21,779 nucleotides of DNA. Source: Acidobacteriota bacterium (GTDB taxonomy: Bacteria > Acidobacteriota > Terriglobia > Bryobacterales > Bryobacteraceae). Under the pieces are notes generated by a model, which ran no database searches, had not been told where the DNA came from, and saw nothing but the letters and a program-made list of their open reading frames with translations. This document shows, one piece after another, positions 8,581 through 20,211 of the stretch; within the stretch, counting starts at the first letter, position 1; each line of letters opens with the position of its first letter. Made by a program: the position numbers and the translations under genes. The stretch spans positions 1 through 21,779 of the forward strand of contig JAPKYY010000138.1 in NCBI GenBank assembly GCA_026394095.1, given 5' to 3'.

Positions 8581-10022
8581 AAGTCTACCTGGTAGGCAGC
8601 GGACCGGGCGACCCGGAGCTGCTTACGGTCAAAGCCAGGCGTTTGCTTGAGACGGCAGACGTTGTGCTCTACGACCACCTCTCGAGCCCCGAGGCGCTGC
8701 GTCTGGCGATCAAAGCCGAGCTCATCTATGTAGGCAAAGTTCGTGACAACCACACCGTGCCGCAAGAAGAGATCGGAGAGATCCTGATCGCACAGTGGAA
8801 ATCCGGAAAGCGTGTTGTGCGCCTGAAAGGCGGCGACCCATACATCTTCGGGCGCGGCGGTGAAGAGTGCGAAGCACTGGCCGATGCAGGTGTACCGTTT
8901 GAGGTGGTGCCTGGAATCTCGTCTGCTGTAGGGGCATCGGCCTACGCCGGCATTCCGCTGACGCATCGCGACTATGCCAGTTGCGTAGCCTTCGTCACCG
9001 GTCACCATCCCGATGCCATCGACTGGCATAAAGTGGCCCAGGTCGACACCATCGCAATCTTCATGGGAGCTTTTCACTTTCCAGAGCTGGCCGCCGCACT
9101 GATTGCAGCCGGTCGCGCCGCAGATACACCGGCAGCTGCCGTTACCTGGGCAACGAGGCCTGAACAGAATACGGTAGTGGGGACGATTGCTTCACTGGCC
9201 GAGGCGAAGATCCAGGCACCGGCAATGATTTACATCGGCGGGGTAGCGCAACTTGGCACACACCTGAACTGGCACGAGCGGCTGCCACTTCATGGTCTGA
9301 AGGTCGCTATCACGAGGGCTAGCAAGTCGGCTCCAGAGATGGCGTTGCAACTGTGTTCGCTTGGTGCACAAGTGCTTGAGTATCCAACGATTGAGATTGC
9401 ACCACCGGTCAGCTTTGACACTCTGGATCGGGCGATTGCTGAGCTGGAAGTTTACGACTGGCTTATCTTTACCAGCGCCAATGCCGTTGAGACATTCGCA
9501 AACCGGCTGGCTGCCTCCAGCAGAGACCTTCGTGGCCTGCGTGCAAAGCTCTGTGCAATCGGGCCTGCCACACGCAAGGCAGTCGAGAAGATGCACCTCA
9601 AGGTGGATGTTGTGCCTAAAGAGTATGTCGCCGAGAGCCTGGTTGCGGCCTTGCACGGCCATGAAATGAACGGGAAACGAATTTTGATTCCTCGTGCTGC
9701 TGTTGCTCGTGATACCGTGCCTGAAGCTCTCAGGGCCTTGGGCGCAACGGTTGAGATCGCAGAGGCGTATCGCACAATTGTGCCCGAATCAGGAGCAGCT
9801 CCGGCCGCAGACTGGATCACCTTCACTAGCTCGTCGACGGTCAAGAATTTCATAGCGCTCAACGAGCCAGGTGCCATCCATCGCTACAAGACTGCTTCGA
9901 TTGGCCCCATCACAAGCGAGACCTTGAGAATGCATGGCGTGGAACCAACCATTGAAGCGAATCCACACACTACAGAAGGACTGATTGATGCCATCCTCCG
10001 ACATCACAATTCGCCTCGCTGA
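8577..10022 (+). CDS. cobA/hemD: Fused uroporphyrinogen-III C-methyltransferase / uroporphyrinogen-III synthase
   Basis: One 481-residue protein has two enzymes. Residues 1 to about 240 are the SAM-dependent uroporphyrinogen-III methyltransferase that makes precorrin-2 for siroheme and cobalamin: GSGPGDPELLTVKARRLL, VRLKGGDPYIFGRGGEE, VPGISSAVGASAYAGIPLTHR and PAMIYIGG. Residues about 245-481 are HemD, which cyclises hydroxymethylbilane: LKVAITRASKSAPEM, IFTSANAVETF, CAIGPATRKAVE and ITFTSSSTVKNF...TASIGPITSETL. The start is GTG at 8577 in a GTGA overlap with hemC, with GAGG 7 bases upstream. The 3' end overlaps the GNAT gene by 35 bases. Both domains look whole, unlike hemA and hemC in the same operon. 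Its methyltransferase product supplies the siroheme needed by the reductase at 2632. Confidence 0.92.
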   Translation: MKVYLVGSGPGDPELLTVKARRLLETADVVLYDHLSSPEALRLAIKAELIYVGKVRDNHTVPQEEIGEILIAQWKSGKRVVRLKGGDPYIFGRGGEECEALADAGVPFEVVPGISSAVGASAYAGIPLTHRDYASCVAFVTGHHPDAIDWHKVAQVDTIAIFMGAFHFPELAAALIAAGRAADTPAAAVTWATRPEQNTVVGTIASLAEAKIQAPAMIYIGGVAQLGTHLNWHERLPLHGLKVAITRASKSAPEMALQLCSLGAQVLEYPTIEIAPPVSFDTLDRAIAELEVYDWLIFTSANAVETFANRLAASSRDLRGLRAKLCAIGPATRKAVEKMHLKVDVVPKEYVAESLVAALHGHEMNGKRILIPRAAVARDTVPEALRALGATVEIAEAYRTIVPESGAAPAADWITFTSSSTVKNFIALNEPGAIHRYKTASIGPITSETLRMHGVEPTIEANPHTTEGLIDAILRHHNSPR

Positions 10023-10449
10023 GCTGCAGGATGCACCGGCCTTTGTGAGCTTCAACGAAGCGATGGCCTGGGAGACAGAGCAATTGCAGCTCGATCCGGC
10101 CAAGCTGCTGGAAGGGGTGGAGGGTCTTTTCGCCAGGCCGCAATACGGCTTCTACGTCGTGGCCGAAGTAGGCGGAGAAATCGCAGGCGGCCTCATGATC
10201 ACCTACGAATGGAGTGACTGGCGCAACAAGGTCTTCTGGTGGATCCAGAGTGTTTATGTCAAGCCGGAATTCCGTGGACAGGGCGTCTACCGCAGTCTCT
10301 ATGAAGGCGTAAAGAGAATGGCAAAAACAAGCGACTGTTGCGGCTTCCGGCTTTATGTCGAAAACACAAACGAAGCGGCGCAGGCGGTCTACAAGAAGCT
10401 AGGGATGGACCAAAGCCATTACCTGATGTTTGAAGATCAACAGCTTTAG
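9988..10449 (+). CDS. GNAT family N-acetyltransferase
   Basis: A 153-residue acetyl-CoA-dependent N-acyltransferase; the substrate is unknown. The fold runs from [17 protein letters not shown] through [14 protein letters not shown] (beta strands 3-4) to the acetyl-CoA pyrophosphate loop [18 protein letters not shown] (the R/Q-x-x-G-x-G/A motif as RGQGVY) and the final [21 protein letters not shown] 9988 is preferred over TTG 9985 because AGAAGGA ends at 9979, giving 8 bases of spacing. The gene lies inside the 3' end of cobA-hemD (35-base overlap), so it is the last gene of the hem operon, though no metabolic link is evident. Its stop overlaps the convergent enolase-superfamily gene by 4 bases. 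Confidence 0.85.
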   Translation: MPSSDITIRLAELQDAPAFVSFNEAMAWETEQLQLDPAKLLEGVEGLFARPQYGFYVVAEVGGEIAGGLMITYEWSDWRNKVFWWIQSVYVKPEFRGQGVYRSLYEGVKRMAKTSDCCGFRLYVENTNEAAQAVYKKLGMDQSHYLMFEDQQL

Positions 10450-11549
10450 CGGATCTCAAAGACTGGCGCGCCGAGCACTTCAAAGCGCGGAGTTACACCA
10501 AGCCCCGGTGCCATAGATGCTGCAAGGCGGCCATTTTGCCTCTGCGGCGCACCTTCGGCATTGCTCACCGTCACATAGCTGTTGAAGTCCGTGGCAGTAA
10601 AGAGCAATTCCGGTGGAGTGCTGTGCGCCAGATGAGCAATGGCCGAGGTAATGATGTCGCCACCCCAGGTGTCCTCAATCGTCATCGCGATACCGAGCGA
10701 GACACAGAGATCGCGAATCTGCCGCGCCTTGGTGAGCCCGCCCACTTTCGAGATCTTGAGGTTGATCACGTCCATCGCCTGATCGGATACTCCACGCAGC
10801 ACCATCGCCAGATCATCAATCACTTCATCGAGCACAAAGGGGCGGTCTGTGTGCCGTCTCACGGCCAGGCATTCTTCGTAAGACATGCAGGGCTGCTCAA
10901 TGTAGACATCTACATCACGGACAGCATGAGCGATCCGGACGGCTTCATGCTGGCGCCAGCCGGTGTTGGCATCAGCAACGAGAACGTCGCCAGTCTGCAT
11001 CTCGGCAGCGACGGCGTGGATGCGCTGGATATCGACGTCGGGTTGGCCACCTACCTTCAACTGAAACTTTGTATAGCCTTGCGCCCGGTAGCCGGCGACA
11101 TTGGATGCCATGCGCTCGGGTGTGTCCTGCGAGATGGCGCGATAGAGGGGGAAATCAGCACCATTGCGCCCGCCCAGAAGAGTGACAACAGGCTGGTTGG
11201 CAACTTTCCCCAAAATGTCCCAGCAGGCCATATCGATAGCGGACTTCACATAAGGGTGACCACGCATCAACTGATCCATACGGCGGTTCAGCTTGCCGAG
11301 TTCTGTCGGATCCTGGCCGATCAGGCCCGGAGCCAACTCGGCGAGTCCGGTACGGGCACCATTTGCATACGCAGCAAGATAGGCTGGCCCAAGGGGACAG
11401 ACCTCACCGTAGCCCACCACGCCTGCATCTGTTGAAACTGCAACCACTGTCGAATCGAAAACGTCTACCGAGTTACCACCAGACCATTTGTAGCTTCCTT
11501 CATGAAGCGGGAGTTCGACTCGATATGCGGCAATGCTTGTGATTTTCAT
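10446..11549 (-). CDS. Enolase-superfamily (mandelate racemase/muconate lactonizing) enzyme, probably cis-3-hydroxy-L-proline dehydratase-like
   Basis: A 367-residue TIM-barrel enzyme that abstracts an alpha proton from a carboxylate bound to Mg2+. Seen: the capping domain (residues 1-125), a general base K165 in FQLKVGG, metal ligands D193 (VADANTGW), E218 (YIEQPC) and D241 or E242 (VLDEVI), and the opposite base K265 in NLKISKVGG. The usual KxK motif of strand 2 is QLK here, so only one lysine is kept. A lysine on each face fits the proline/hydroxyproline-betaine epimerase and cis-3-hydroxyproline dehydratase branch, and the opening [16 protein letters not shown] resembles the latter as I recall it. 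No hydroxyproline catabolic partner is adjacent, so the substrate remains inference. The start is ATG 11549, divergent from the secreted protein gene. Confidence 0.8.
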   Translation of the reverse strand: MKITSIAAYRVELPLHEGSYKWSGGNSVDVFDSTVVAVSTDAGVVGYGEVCPLGPAYLAAYANGARTGLAELAPGLIGQDPTELGKLNRRMDQLMRGHPYVKSAIDMACWDILGKVANQPVVTLLGGRNGADFPLYRAISQDTPERMASNVAGYRAQGYTKFQLKVGGQPDVDIQRIHAVAAEMQTGDVLVADANTGWRQHEAVRIAHAVRDVDVYIEQPCMSYEECLAVRRHTDRPFVLDEVIDDLAMVLRGVSDQAMDVINLKISKVGGLTKARQIRDLCVSLGIAMTIEDTWGGDIITSAIAHLAHSTPPELLFTATDFNSYVTVSNAEGAPQRQNGRLAASMAPGLGVTPRFEVLGAPVFEIR

Positions 11550-11629
11550 AGGTTGAAGAAACAGTATATGGTTGCACGGACTTCAGTGTCTGGACCGATA
11601 CGCTGAATACGCGATTAGAATAAAGATCT

Positions 11630-11635
11630 AAGGAG
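11630..11635 (+). promoter_or_regulatory. Ribosome-binding site of secreted Gly/Asn-rich protein
   Basis: AAGGAG ends 7 bases before ATG 11643. It fixes the start of this otherwise unrecognised gene. A -10-like TAGAAT at 11616-11621 precedes it, but no good -35 is visible. Confidence 0.6.
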
Positions 11636-11642
11636 CAGGATC

Positions 11643-12500
11643 ATGAAAAGAATTTTGGTTGCCGTTTGGGTAGTGGGATGCGCCGGTGCCTGGGGACAGC
11701 AGGTAACGGATCGCCGTTCGGCCGAGATCCGCGGCGGCGGTGGAGAAGGCAAATGCACGATCGAGGTTGAAGTCGACGATGTCGCCGAGATCGAAATCAA
11801 CGGGTCAAACGCCATAATTCGCACAATCAACGGAAGCCCTGCTTCTTTTCGTAGATTCCAGTGCAATCAGGCAATGCCCAATCGGCCTGCCGGGTTCCGC
11901 TTTAAAGGCATTGACGGCCGTGGCCGGCAGGAACTGATTCGTTCGGCAGATAACGGCGGCCGTGCGATTATCCGCATCGAAGACAGCAAAGGAGGCCGCG
12001 AAGGCTATACCTTCGATATTTTCTGGAGTGGCAGTGGCGGCGGCTTTGGTGGCGGTAACGGCGGTGGAATCTTTGGAGGCAATAACGGCGGCGGGTATAA
12101 CAACGGTGGTGGATACAACAACGGTGGCGGGTACAACAACGGAAACAGCGGCGGATGGAATAACGGCTGGGGTAACGGCGGTGGTTGGAACAATAGCGGA
12201 AATTTCAACTTTGAAGGTGGCAACCGTGGCAGTGGAACTTACCGGGACCGCAATGGCGACAGACGCCGCCTGGACCGGGTTCGAGTCACGATCAGCCGCT
12301 CGGGGGACGTAATGGTTGAGTTCCAGGGAGAAAGAGGCCGCATGGAATTCAGTGGCCCCGTTGATCGCCGTCAGGGTCGACGTATTTTTTCAAACGTGCG
12401 CAATAGCGAAATGACGGGATTGATGGAAATCGAAATGGGATCCGGCAATTCTGTCGACAGAATCACGATTCGCGACATTGATTTAAGCTGGTCGAACTAG
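11643..12500 (+). CDS. Secreted glycine/asparagine-rich hypothetical protein
   Basis: I do not recognise the family. The 285-residue protein has a clear signal peptide (MKRILVAVWVVGCAGAWGQQ, cut probably after AWG or AWGQ), so it is exported. Residues 20-125 form an acidic, beta-like domain (CTIEVEVDDVAEIEINGSNA). Residues about 128-192 are low complexity (Gly, Asn, Tyr, Trp), including three perfect GGYNNG units at 150-167. Residues about 195-285 form a second basic, folded-looking domain (GTYRDRNGDRRRLDRV, VTISRSGDVMVEFQGERG). The glycine-rich linker joins two ordered ends and may be flexible or aggregation-prone. The neighbouring glycosyltransferase starts 14 bases downstream and may be co-transcribed. 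A surface or matrix role is only a guess. Confidence 0.7.
   Translation: MKRILVAVWVVGCAGAWGQQVTDRRSAEIRGGGGEGKCTIEVEVDDVAEIEINGSNAIIRTINGSPASFRRFQCNQAMPNRPAGFRFKGIDGRGRQELIRSADNGGRAIIRIEDSKGGREGYTFDIFWSGSGGGFGGGNGGGIFGGNNGGGYNNGGGYNNGGGYNNGNSGGWNNGWGNGGGWNNSGNFNFEGGNRGSGTYRDRNGDRRRLDRVRVTISRSGDVMVEFQGERGRMEFSGPVDRRQGRRIFSNVRNSEMTGLMEIEMGSGNSVDRITIRDIDLSWSN
12090..12143 (+). repeat. Three tandem 18-bp units encoding GGYNNG
   Basis: Units at 12090-12107, 12108-12125 and 12126-12143 differ only at third codon positions (GGC/GGT, GGG/GGA, TAT/TAC, GGT/GGA). All differences are synonymous, so the peptide repeat is kept while the DNA drifts. Degenerate copies (NNGWGNGGGW) continue to about 12200. 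Confidence 0.85.
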
Positions 12501-12514
12501 TTGAGTATCGAGTC

Positions 12515-13241
12515 TTGAAATCCTGCGCGCTAGTGATCCCCTGCTATAACGAGGCCGCGCGGCTGCAGGGTGATGCATTTATTGACTTTGCGCGGAGCAA
12601 CCCAAATATACACTTCGTCTTCGTAAACGACGGCAGCAGGGACAACACAATCTCTGTTCTCAATGCATTGTCGAATCAGATCCCTGAGCAATCCACCGTT
12701 CTCGATAACGATGTAAATCAGGGTAAGGCTGGTGTTGTTCGGCAAGGAGTTCTTTACGCCATCGACAAGCTGCCTGCTGAAGTGATTGGCTTCTGGGATG
12801 CCGACCTTGCTACCCCTTTGCCCACTTCGATCGACATGCTGCAAGTGCTCGAAGCCAACGACACTCTCTGGATGATCTTTGGTGCGCGCGTACAACTGCT
12901 GGGCCGGCACATCGATCGCAAGCCACACCGTCACTATCTGGGCCGAGTGTTTGCCACTTGTGTTTCGATCCTGCTCAAACTCCCGATCTACGATACGCAG
13001 TGTGGGGCGAAGATCTTTCGCCGTACGCCGCTCTTGCGCAGTCTCTTCGAAGAGCCCTTCGTTTCGCGCTGGATCTTCGACGTTGAGATCATCGCCCGGT
13101 TTATGCGCCTGCCGGCCGGCTCAACCCCGCCGCCAGAAGACGCCATCTATGAATATGATTTGATGCGCTGGAAAGACGTGGATGGCTCTAAGGTCAAGCC
13201 GCTTGACTTCTTCAAAGCACTCGCCGACCTCTACCGCATCT

Positions 13242-13252
<11 letters not shown>
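12515..13252 (+). CDS. Family 2 glycosyltransferase, dolichyl/polyprenyl-phosphate hexosyltransferase-like
   Basis: A GT-A fold transferase of 245 residues that moves a sugar from a nucleotide donor, probably to a polyprenyl phosphate or cell-surface glycan. Seen: CALVIPCYNEAARL at the N-terminus, the donor-binding VFVNDGSRDNT, NQGKAGVVRQGVLYA, the metal-binding DXD-type WDADLATP, and the acceptor-side GRVFATCVSILLKLPIYDTQCGAKIFRR with WIFDVEII. No transmembrane helices follow the catalytic domain, so it is cytoplasmic or peripheral. The only in-frame start is TTG at 12515, since an upstream TTG at 12501 reads into a stop; the ribosome-binding site is poor (GAG about 5 bases upstream). The 3' end overlaps the convergent unknown gene by 11 bases. 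Confidence 0.85.
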
Positions 13253-17310
<4,058 letters not shown>

Positions 17311-17334
17311 CCCCGCTTCAGCCCAATCGAATAT

Positions 17335-17364
17335 GATGCTCACGAGGAAAACCCCGTGAGCATC
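17335..17364 (+). promoter_or_regulatory. Perfect 10-bp hairpin over ribosome-binding site and start codon
   Basis: Arms GATGCTCACG (17335-17344) and CGTGAGCATC (17355-17364) are exact reverse complements with a 10-base loop. The GTG start codon (17356-17358) lies in the 3' arm and the AGGA of the ribosome-binding site in the loop. Folding would bury the start codon, so translation may be reduced until the stem melts or is opened by the upstream ribosome finishing argG. There is no T-run, so it is not an intrinsic terminator. The structure is seen; regulation is inferred. Confidence 0.5.
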
Positions 17365-17844
17365 GTCGATCAGGCAGTAGCAACCCAACTGAAGAACATC
17401 GAGAAGAAGACCGGCAAATCCTTTGCCGAACTGAGAAGCATGATCCTCGCGAGCGGGCTCGACAAAGTGGGTCTGATCCGTGACATGCTCAAGAAGGATC
17501 TGGGCCTGGGCCACGGCGATGCCAATATGCTCGCCATAACTGCCCTGAAACCTCAGTCGGAAGCAGACCCGGTGGACGAGATCTACGGCGGCCCCAAGGC
17601 TGCATTGCGCCAGATCCACGACAAGATCATGACCGAGATCCAGAAGCTGGGCGAGTTCGAAATCGCCCCCAAGAAAACCTACCTGAGCCTGCGCCGGAAG
17701 AAGCAGTTCGCGATGGTCGGCCCGGCAACCAACTCGCGCATCGAAGTCGGCCTCTGCCAGTACAAAGTGAAAATTACGGATATCAAAGAAGTCGACAAGG
17801 AGCTTCTGGCCTGGGTGCGCACGGCATTCGAGGCTTCGGCTTGA
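17356..17844 (+). CDS. DUF4287/DUF5655 domain protein, apparently with an in-frame internal gap
   Basis: A small cytoplasmic protein of 162 residues. The N-terminal DUF4287 helical domain (KNIEKKTGKSFAELRSMI, HGDANMLA) is followed by DUF5655 (EIYGGPKAALRQIHDKIM, TYLSLRRKKQFAMVGPATNS). The biochemical role is not established. Related proteins as I remember them have about 20 more residues between RIEVGL and CQYKVKIT (an N-x-K-G...PGGM stretch); here CTC (17752-17754) is joined directly to TGC with the frame kept. The start is GTG 17356 with AGGA 8 bases upstream, both inside a hairpin. It follows argG by 45 bases and may be co-transcribed. Confidence 0.75.
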   Translation: MSIVDQAVATQLKNIEKKTGKSFAELRSMILASGLDKVGLIRDMLKKDLGLGHGDANMLAITALKPQSEADPVDEIYGGPKAALRQIHDKIMTEIQKLGEFEIAPKKTYLSLRRKKQFAMVGPATNSRIEVGLCQYKVKITDIKEVDKELLAWVRTAFEASA

Positions 17845-17875
17845 TTTAGCTCACTTCCTGGTTCAAAATCGAGGC

Positions 17876-18013
17876 ATGCTGGCAGGCTGGCTTGCCAAAT
17901 TTCACACCGACCCGTTCGACCGCATGCTCGTCGCCCAATCGATCATCCATGACATGGTGATTCTCACTCCCGACCCTCACATCGAGCAATACGCCGTGCG
18001 CGTCCTTTGGTAA
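17876..18013 (+). pseudogene. VapC-type PIN-domain toxin remnant (C-terminal third only)
   Basis: The 45 codons from ATG 17876 give LAGWLAKFHTDPFDRMLVAQ followed by ILTPDPHIEQYAVRVLW. This matches the end of VapC ribonucleases: conserved acidic residue in H-x-DPFDR, and T-x-D before the final strand and terminal Trp. A complete toxin has about 125-140 residues with its first acidic residues near the N-terminus; these, and any VapB antitoxin, are absent from the 31 bases between here and the preceding gene. It is a truncated toxin-antitoxin locus, either decayed or lost through the same type of deletion seen elsewhere in the window. The alcohol dehydrogenase starts 5 bases after its stop. Confidence 0.75.
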
Positions 18014-18018
18014 TCACA

Positions 18019-18987
18019 ATGCTTGCCGTAAAGATTGAAACTGGAAAAATCTCCGTAATCGAGACACCGAAACCACGCCCACGCAAAGGCCATGCACTGC
18101 TGCGTTTGCGCCTGGCCGGTATTTGCAATACCGACATTGAACTCCTCCGTGGTTACTACGGCTTCGCCGGGATTCCGGGGCACGAATTTGTGGCTGACGT
18201 CGTGAGTGCTGAGAATCCGAAGCTGATCGGCAAGCGCGTCGTTGGAGAAATTAACCTCGCCTGCGGCAAGTGTATCTATTGCCAGAAGGGTCTTGGCCGG
18301 CATTGCCCGACACGCACGGTACTTGGCATCGTCAAGCACCCGGGAGCCTTCGCCGAATACCTCACACTACCCGAAGAGAACCTGCGTCTGCTGCCCGATT
18401 CCATCACCGACGAAGAAGCTGTTTTTACCGAGCCCGTAGCCGCCGCTTGCGAGATTCTCGAACAGGTCCGTTTCCCCAAGCAGGCCTCAGTGGCTGTTCT
18501 CGGCGACGGTAAACTCGGCCTCCTGATCGCGCAAGTACTCCACCTCCATGGGCTCAAAGTCGAACTCTTCGGGCGGAATCAAAACAAGCTTTCGCTACTC
18601 CAGCCAATGGGAATCAAGGCAACCGTCATCGACCGTGAAAGCCCCAGACTGCCAAGAGCGGCTTTCCCTTTCGTCGTCGACGCCACCGGCTCAGCCCAGG
18701 GATTTGATTCGGCTCTGGCGATGATCGAGCCGCGAGGCACCATAATCATGAAATCAACTGTGGCAGAGCGCCTAAAGGTAGATTCCGCAAACTGGATTGT
18801 CAACGAGATCACCCTCGTCGGCTCAAGATGCGGACGCTTTGAGCCTGCCCTGAAGCTCCTGAAATCAAAGCGTCTCCTGCTGGCCCCGATGATCAGTGGC
18901 CGCGAGCGATTGGCTGATGCGCCGCAAGCTTTCTTGAAAGCCCAGGCACCGGGTGCCCTCAAGATACTCCTATACCCACGCACCTAA
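18019..18987 (+). CDS. Zinc-dependent alcohol dehydrogenase (MDR superfamily)
   Basis: A medium-chain NAD(P)-dependent dehydrogenase of 322 residues acting on an unknown alcohol or polyol. Seen: catalytic zinc ligand Cys in GICNTDIEL and the GHEFVADV block, a structural-zinc lobe CGKCIYCQKGLGRHC (C-x2-C-x2-C-x7-C), the proton-relay region FTEPVAAACEIL, the Rossmann signature VAVLGDGKLGLLIAQ, and a late NEITLVGSRCGRFEPAL shared with an uncharacterised bacterial subgroup. ATG 18019 is preferred over TTG 18007 since the protein begins naturally at MLAVKIE; no clear ribosome-binding site precedes it, so translation may depend on the ribosome ending the PIN remnant 5 bases upstream. It looks complete. 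Confidence 0.85.
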   Translation: MLAVKIETGKISVIETPKPRPRKGHALLRLRLAGICNTDIELLRGYYGFAGIPGHEFVADVVSAENPKLIGKRVVGEINLACGKCIYCQKGLGRHCPTRTVLGIVKHPGAFAEYLTLPEENLRLLPDSITDEEAVFTEPVAAACEILEQVRFPKQASVAVLGDGKLGLLIAQVLHLHGLKVELFGRNQNKLSLLQPMGIKATVIDRESPRLPRAAFPFVVDATGSAQGFDSALAMIEPRGTIIMKSTVAERLKVDSANWIVNEITLVGSRCGRFEPALKLLKSKRLLLAPMISGRERLADAPQAFLKAQAPGALKILLYPRT

Positions 18988-19119
18988 GCGACTTGCCCGA
19001 TCCATGTACTAAGCAATTCACCCGATGGGGTAAAGGTTTCGTACTAATGAAGTTTGGACCCTGAGTCCTATTGGTCCTCTTGACACTGAACCCTACTATT
19101 AGGCGATAGGGACTATCTC

Positions 19120-20211
19120 ATGAACCTGAGCGGCTACGAATTTCAAGTCATATTTTGCGTTTTGATCCTGCTGAGCCTGGCCTCAGTGGCACTTGTCGTG
19201 GATTATCTCAAAGGGATGAACGAGAAGTTGCGGGAGCGTCACATCGACCTGATGGCTCGCCACGAGACCGTCGTTCAACGTGTCGAGGAAGATAACACCA
19301 AGCTGTTACGCGCGCTTGCCGAGCAGTCGAAGACCTTCCGAGAAATGACCCGCAAGTCGATCGCAGTAAATACGGTCGTAACCGAAGAAGCTCTGCCCGA
19401 AATCACACTAAAGCCTACAGAAGAGCCGATAGCGCCGCAGATCGTTGATGAAGCGCCTGTCGTATCAGCATCGGGTACAGTGGCTGTGGTTGATCCGGAA
19501 CCGGCTCCCGTCGAAGCTTCTGAAGAATCCCTGCCACCCAATGTGATCCGGATTCGCCTGAAGCCAAACGAGTCGCCAGAACCGGCCAAGACTGAAATTC
19601 AAGAGCCTGACTTTGAGAAGTTTCTCGAAGACCTCGTTACCGAGTTTGAAGAGCCCGTAAGCGAAGCCTCAACCAACCAGACGGAGTCACTTGGAAGTCT
19701 GGCTCAGCAATTGGAATCCTTCGAAGACACCCTGCAAGTGCCCACCGGCACGCACCCACCCTCAACGCTCAATCATCTCGTGAACACAACAACTCCGTTC
19801 ACCGGCCTTGTACTCGCCGTAGGCATCAACGAGTATATGAAGCTGGACGAGATTCATGGACATGCGGCTGCTGAAGAATTGCTCAATACCGTAGACGCCT
19901 TGATGGGTGAAGTTGCCGGTGAGAATGGCTTCTGCTCGAGAAGCAGTGACGATGAATTCGTTCTGCTCTTCCCGAAACTCACCGGAGCACCGGCCCAGCA
20001 GCGTCTGAGCGAGATTTCAGAAAAGCTCTGGAACTATCAGCTGCAGTCTCTGGGAACTTTTTCCGTCGTCTTTTCGTGGGGCGCTTCAGAGTCGCAGCGT
20101 CAACCGCTGACAGCTGCGCTCAACATTGCAACCGACAACATGGCCGAAACGCGCAGCAGCCGGAAGCATTCAGCAGCAGAATCAGAACCCAAGCGCCGCG
20201 CTACTGCCTGA
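19120..20211 (+). CDS. Membrane-anchored protein with degenerate GGDEF domain
   Basis: A 363-residue protein with one N-terminal membrane helix (residues about 8-28), a likely coiled coil (30-80, KLRERHIDLMARHETVVQRVEE), a long acidic Pro/Glu-rich linker (about 85-215) and a C-terminal diguanylate-cyclase-like domain (about 222-340: LVLAVGINEYMKLDEIHGHAAAEELL). The signature loop reads R-S-S-D-D-E-F (274-280), so the two glycines of GGDEF are Ser and Asp. Enzyme activity is therefore unlikely; such domains often bind nucleotide or partners instead. The family assignment comes from the flanking pattern and should be confirmed by structure. The start is ATG 19120. The 3' end overlaps the UPF0182 gene by 11 bases. 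Confidence 0.75.
   Translation: MNLSGYEFQVIFCVLILLSLASVALVVDYLKGMNEKLRERHIDLMARHETVVQRVEEDNTKLLRALAEQSKTFREMTRKSIAVNTVVTEEALPEITLKPTEEPIAPQIVDEAPVVSASGTVAVVDPEPAPVEASEESLPPNVIRIRLKPNESPEPAKTEIQEPDFEKFLEDLVTEFEEPVSEASTNQTESLGSLAQQLESFEDTLQVPTGTHPPSTLNHLVNTTTPFTGLVLAVGINEYMKLDEIHGHAAAEELLNTVDALMGEVAGENGFCSRSSDDEFVLLFPKLTGAPAQQRLSEISEKLWNYQLQSLGTFSVVFSWGASESQRQPLTAALNIATDNMAETRSSRKHSAAESEPKRRATA

Noticed and set aside
8010..9077. 355-codon minus-strand frame across hemC and cobA
   Set aside because: It crosses two well-conserved plus-strand genes and shows no family features.
10536..11435. 299-codon plus-strand frame within the enolase-superfamily gene
   Set aside because: Antisense shadow; the minus-strand frame has all catalytic residues.
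12005..12223. Proline-rich minus-strand open frame
   Set aside because: It is the antisense of the glycine-codon repeat region; GGN codons read as CCN on the other strand.
17335..17364. Hairpin as an intrinsic terminator of argG
   Set aside because: No T-run follows; the 3' arm continues into the coding sequence of the next gene.
19080..19110. TTGACA as a promoter for the GGDEF-like gene
   Set aside because: The -35 match is perfect, but no position 15-19 bases downstream resembles TATAAT by more than about three bases.
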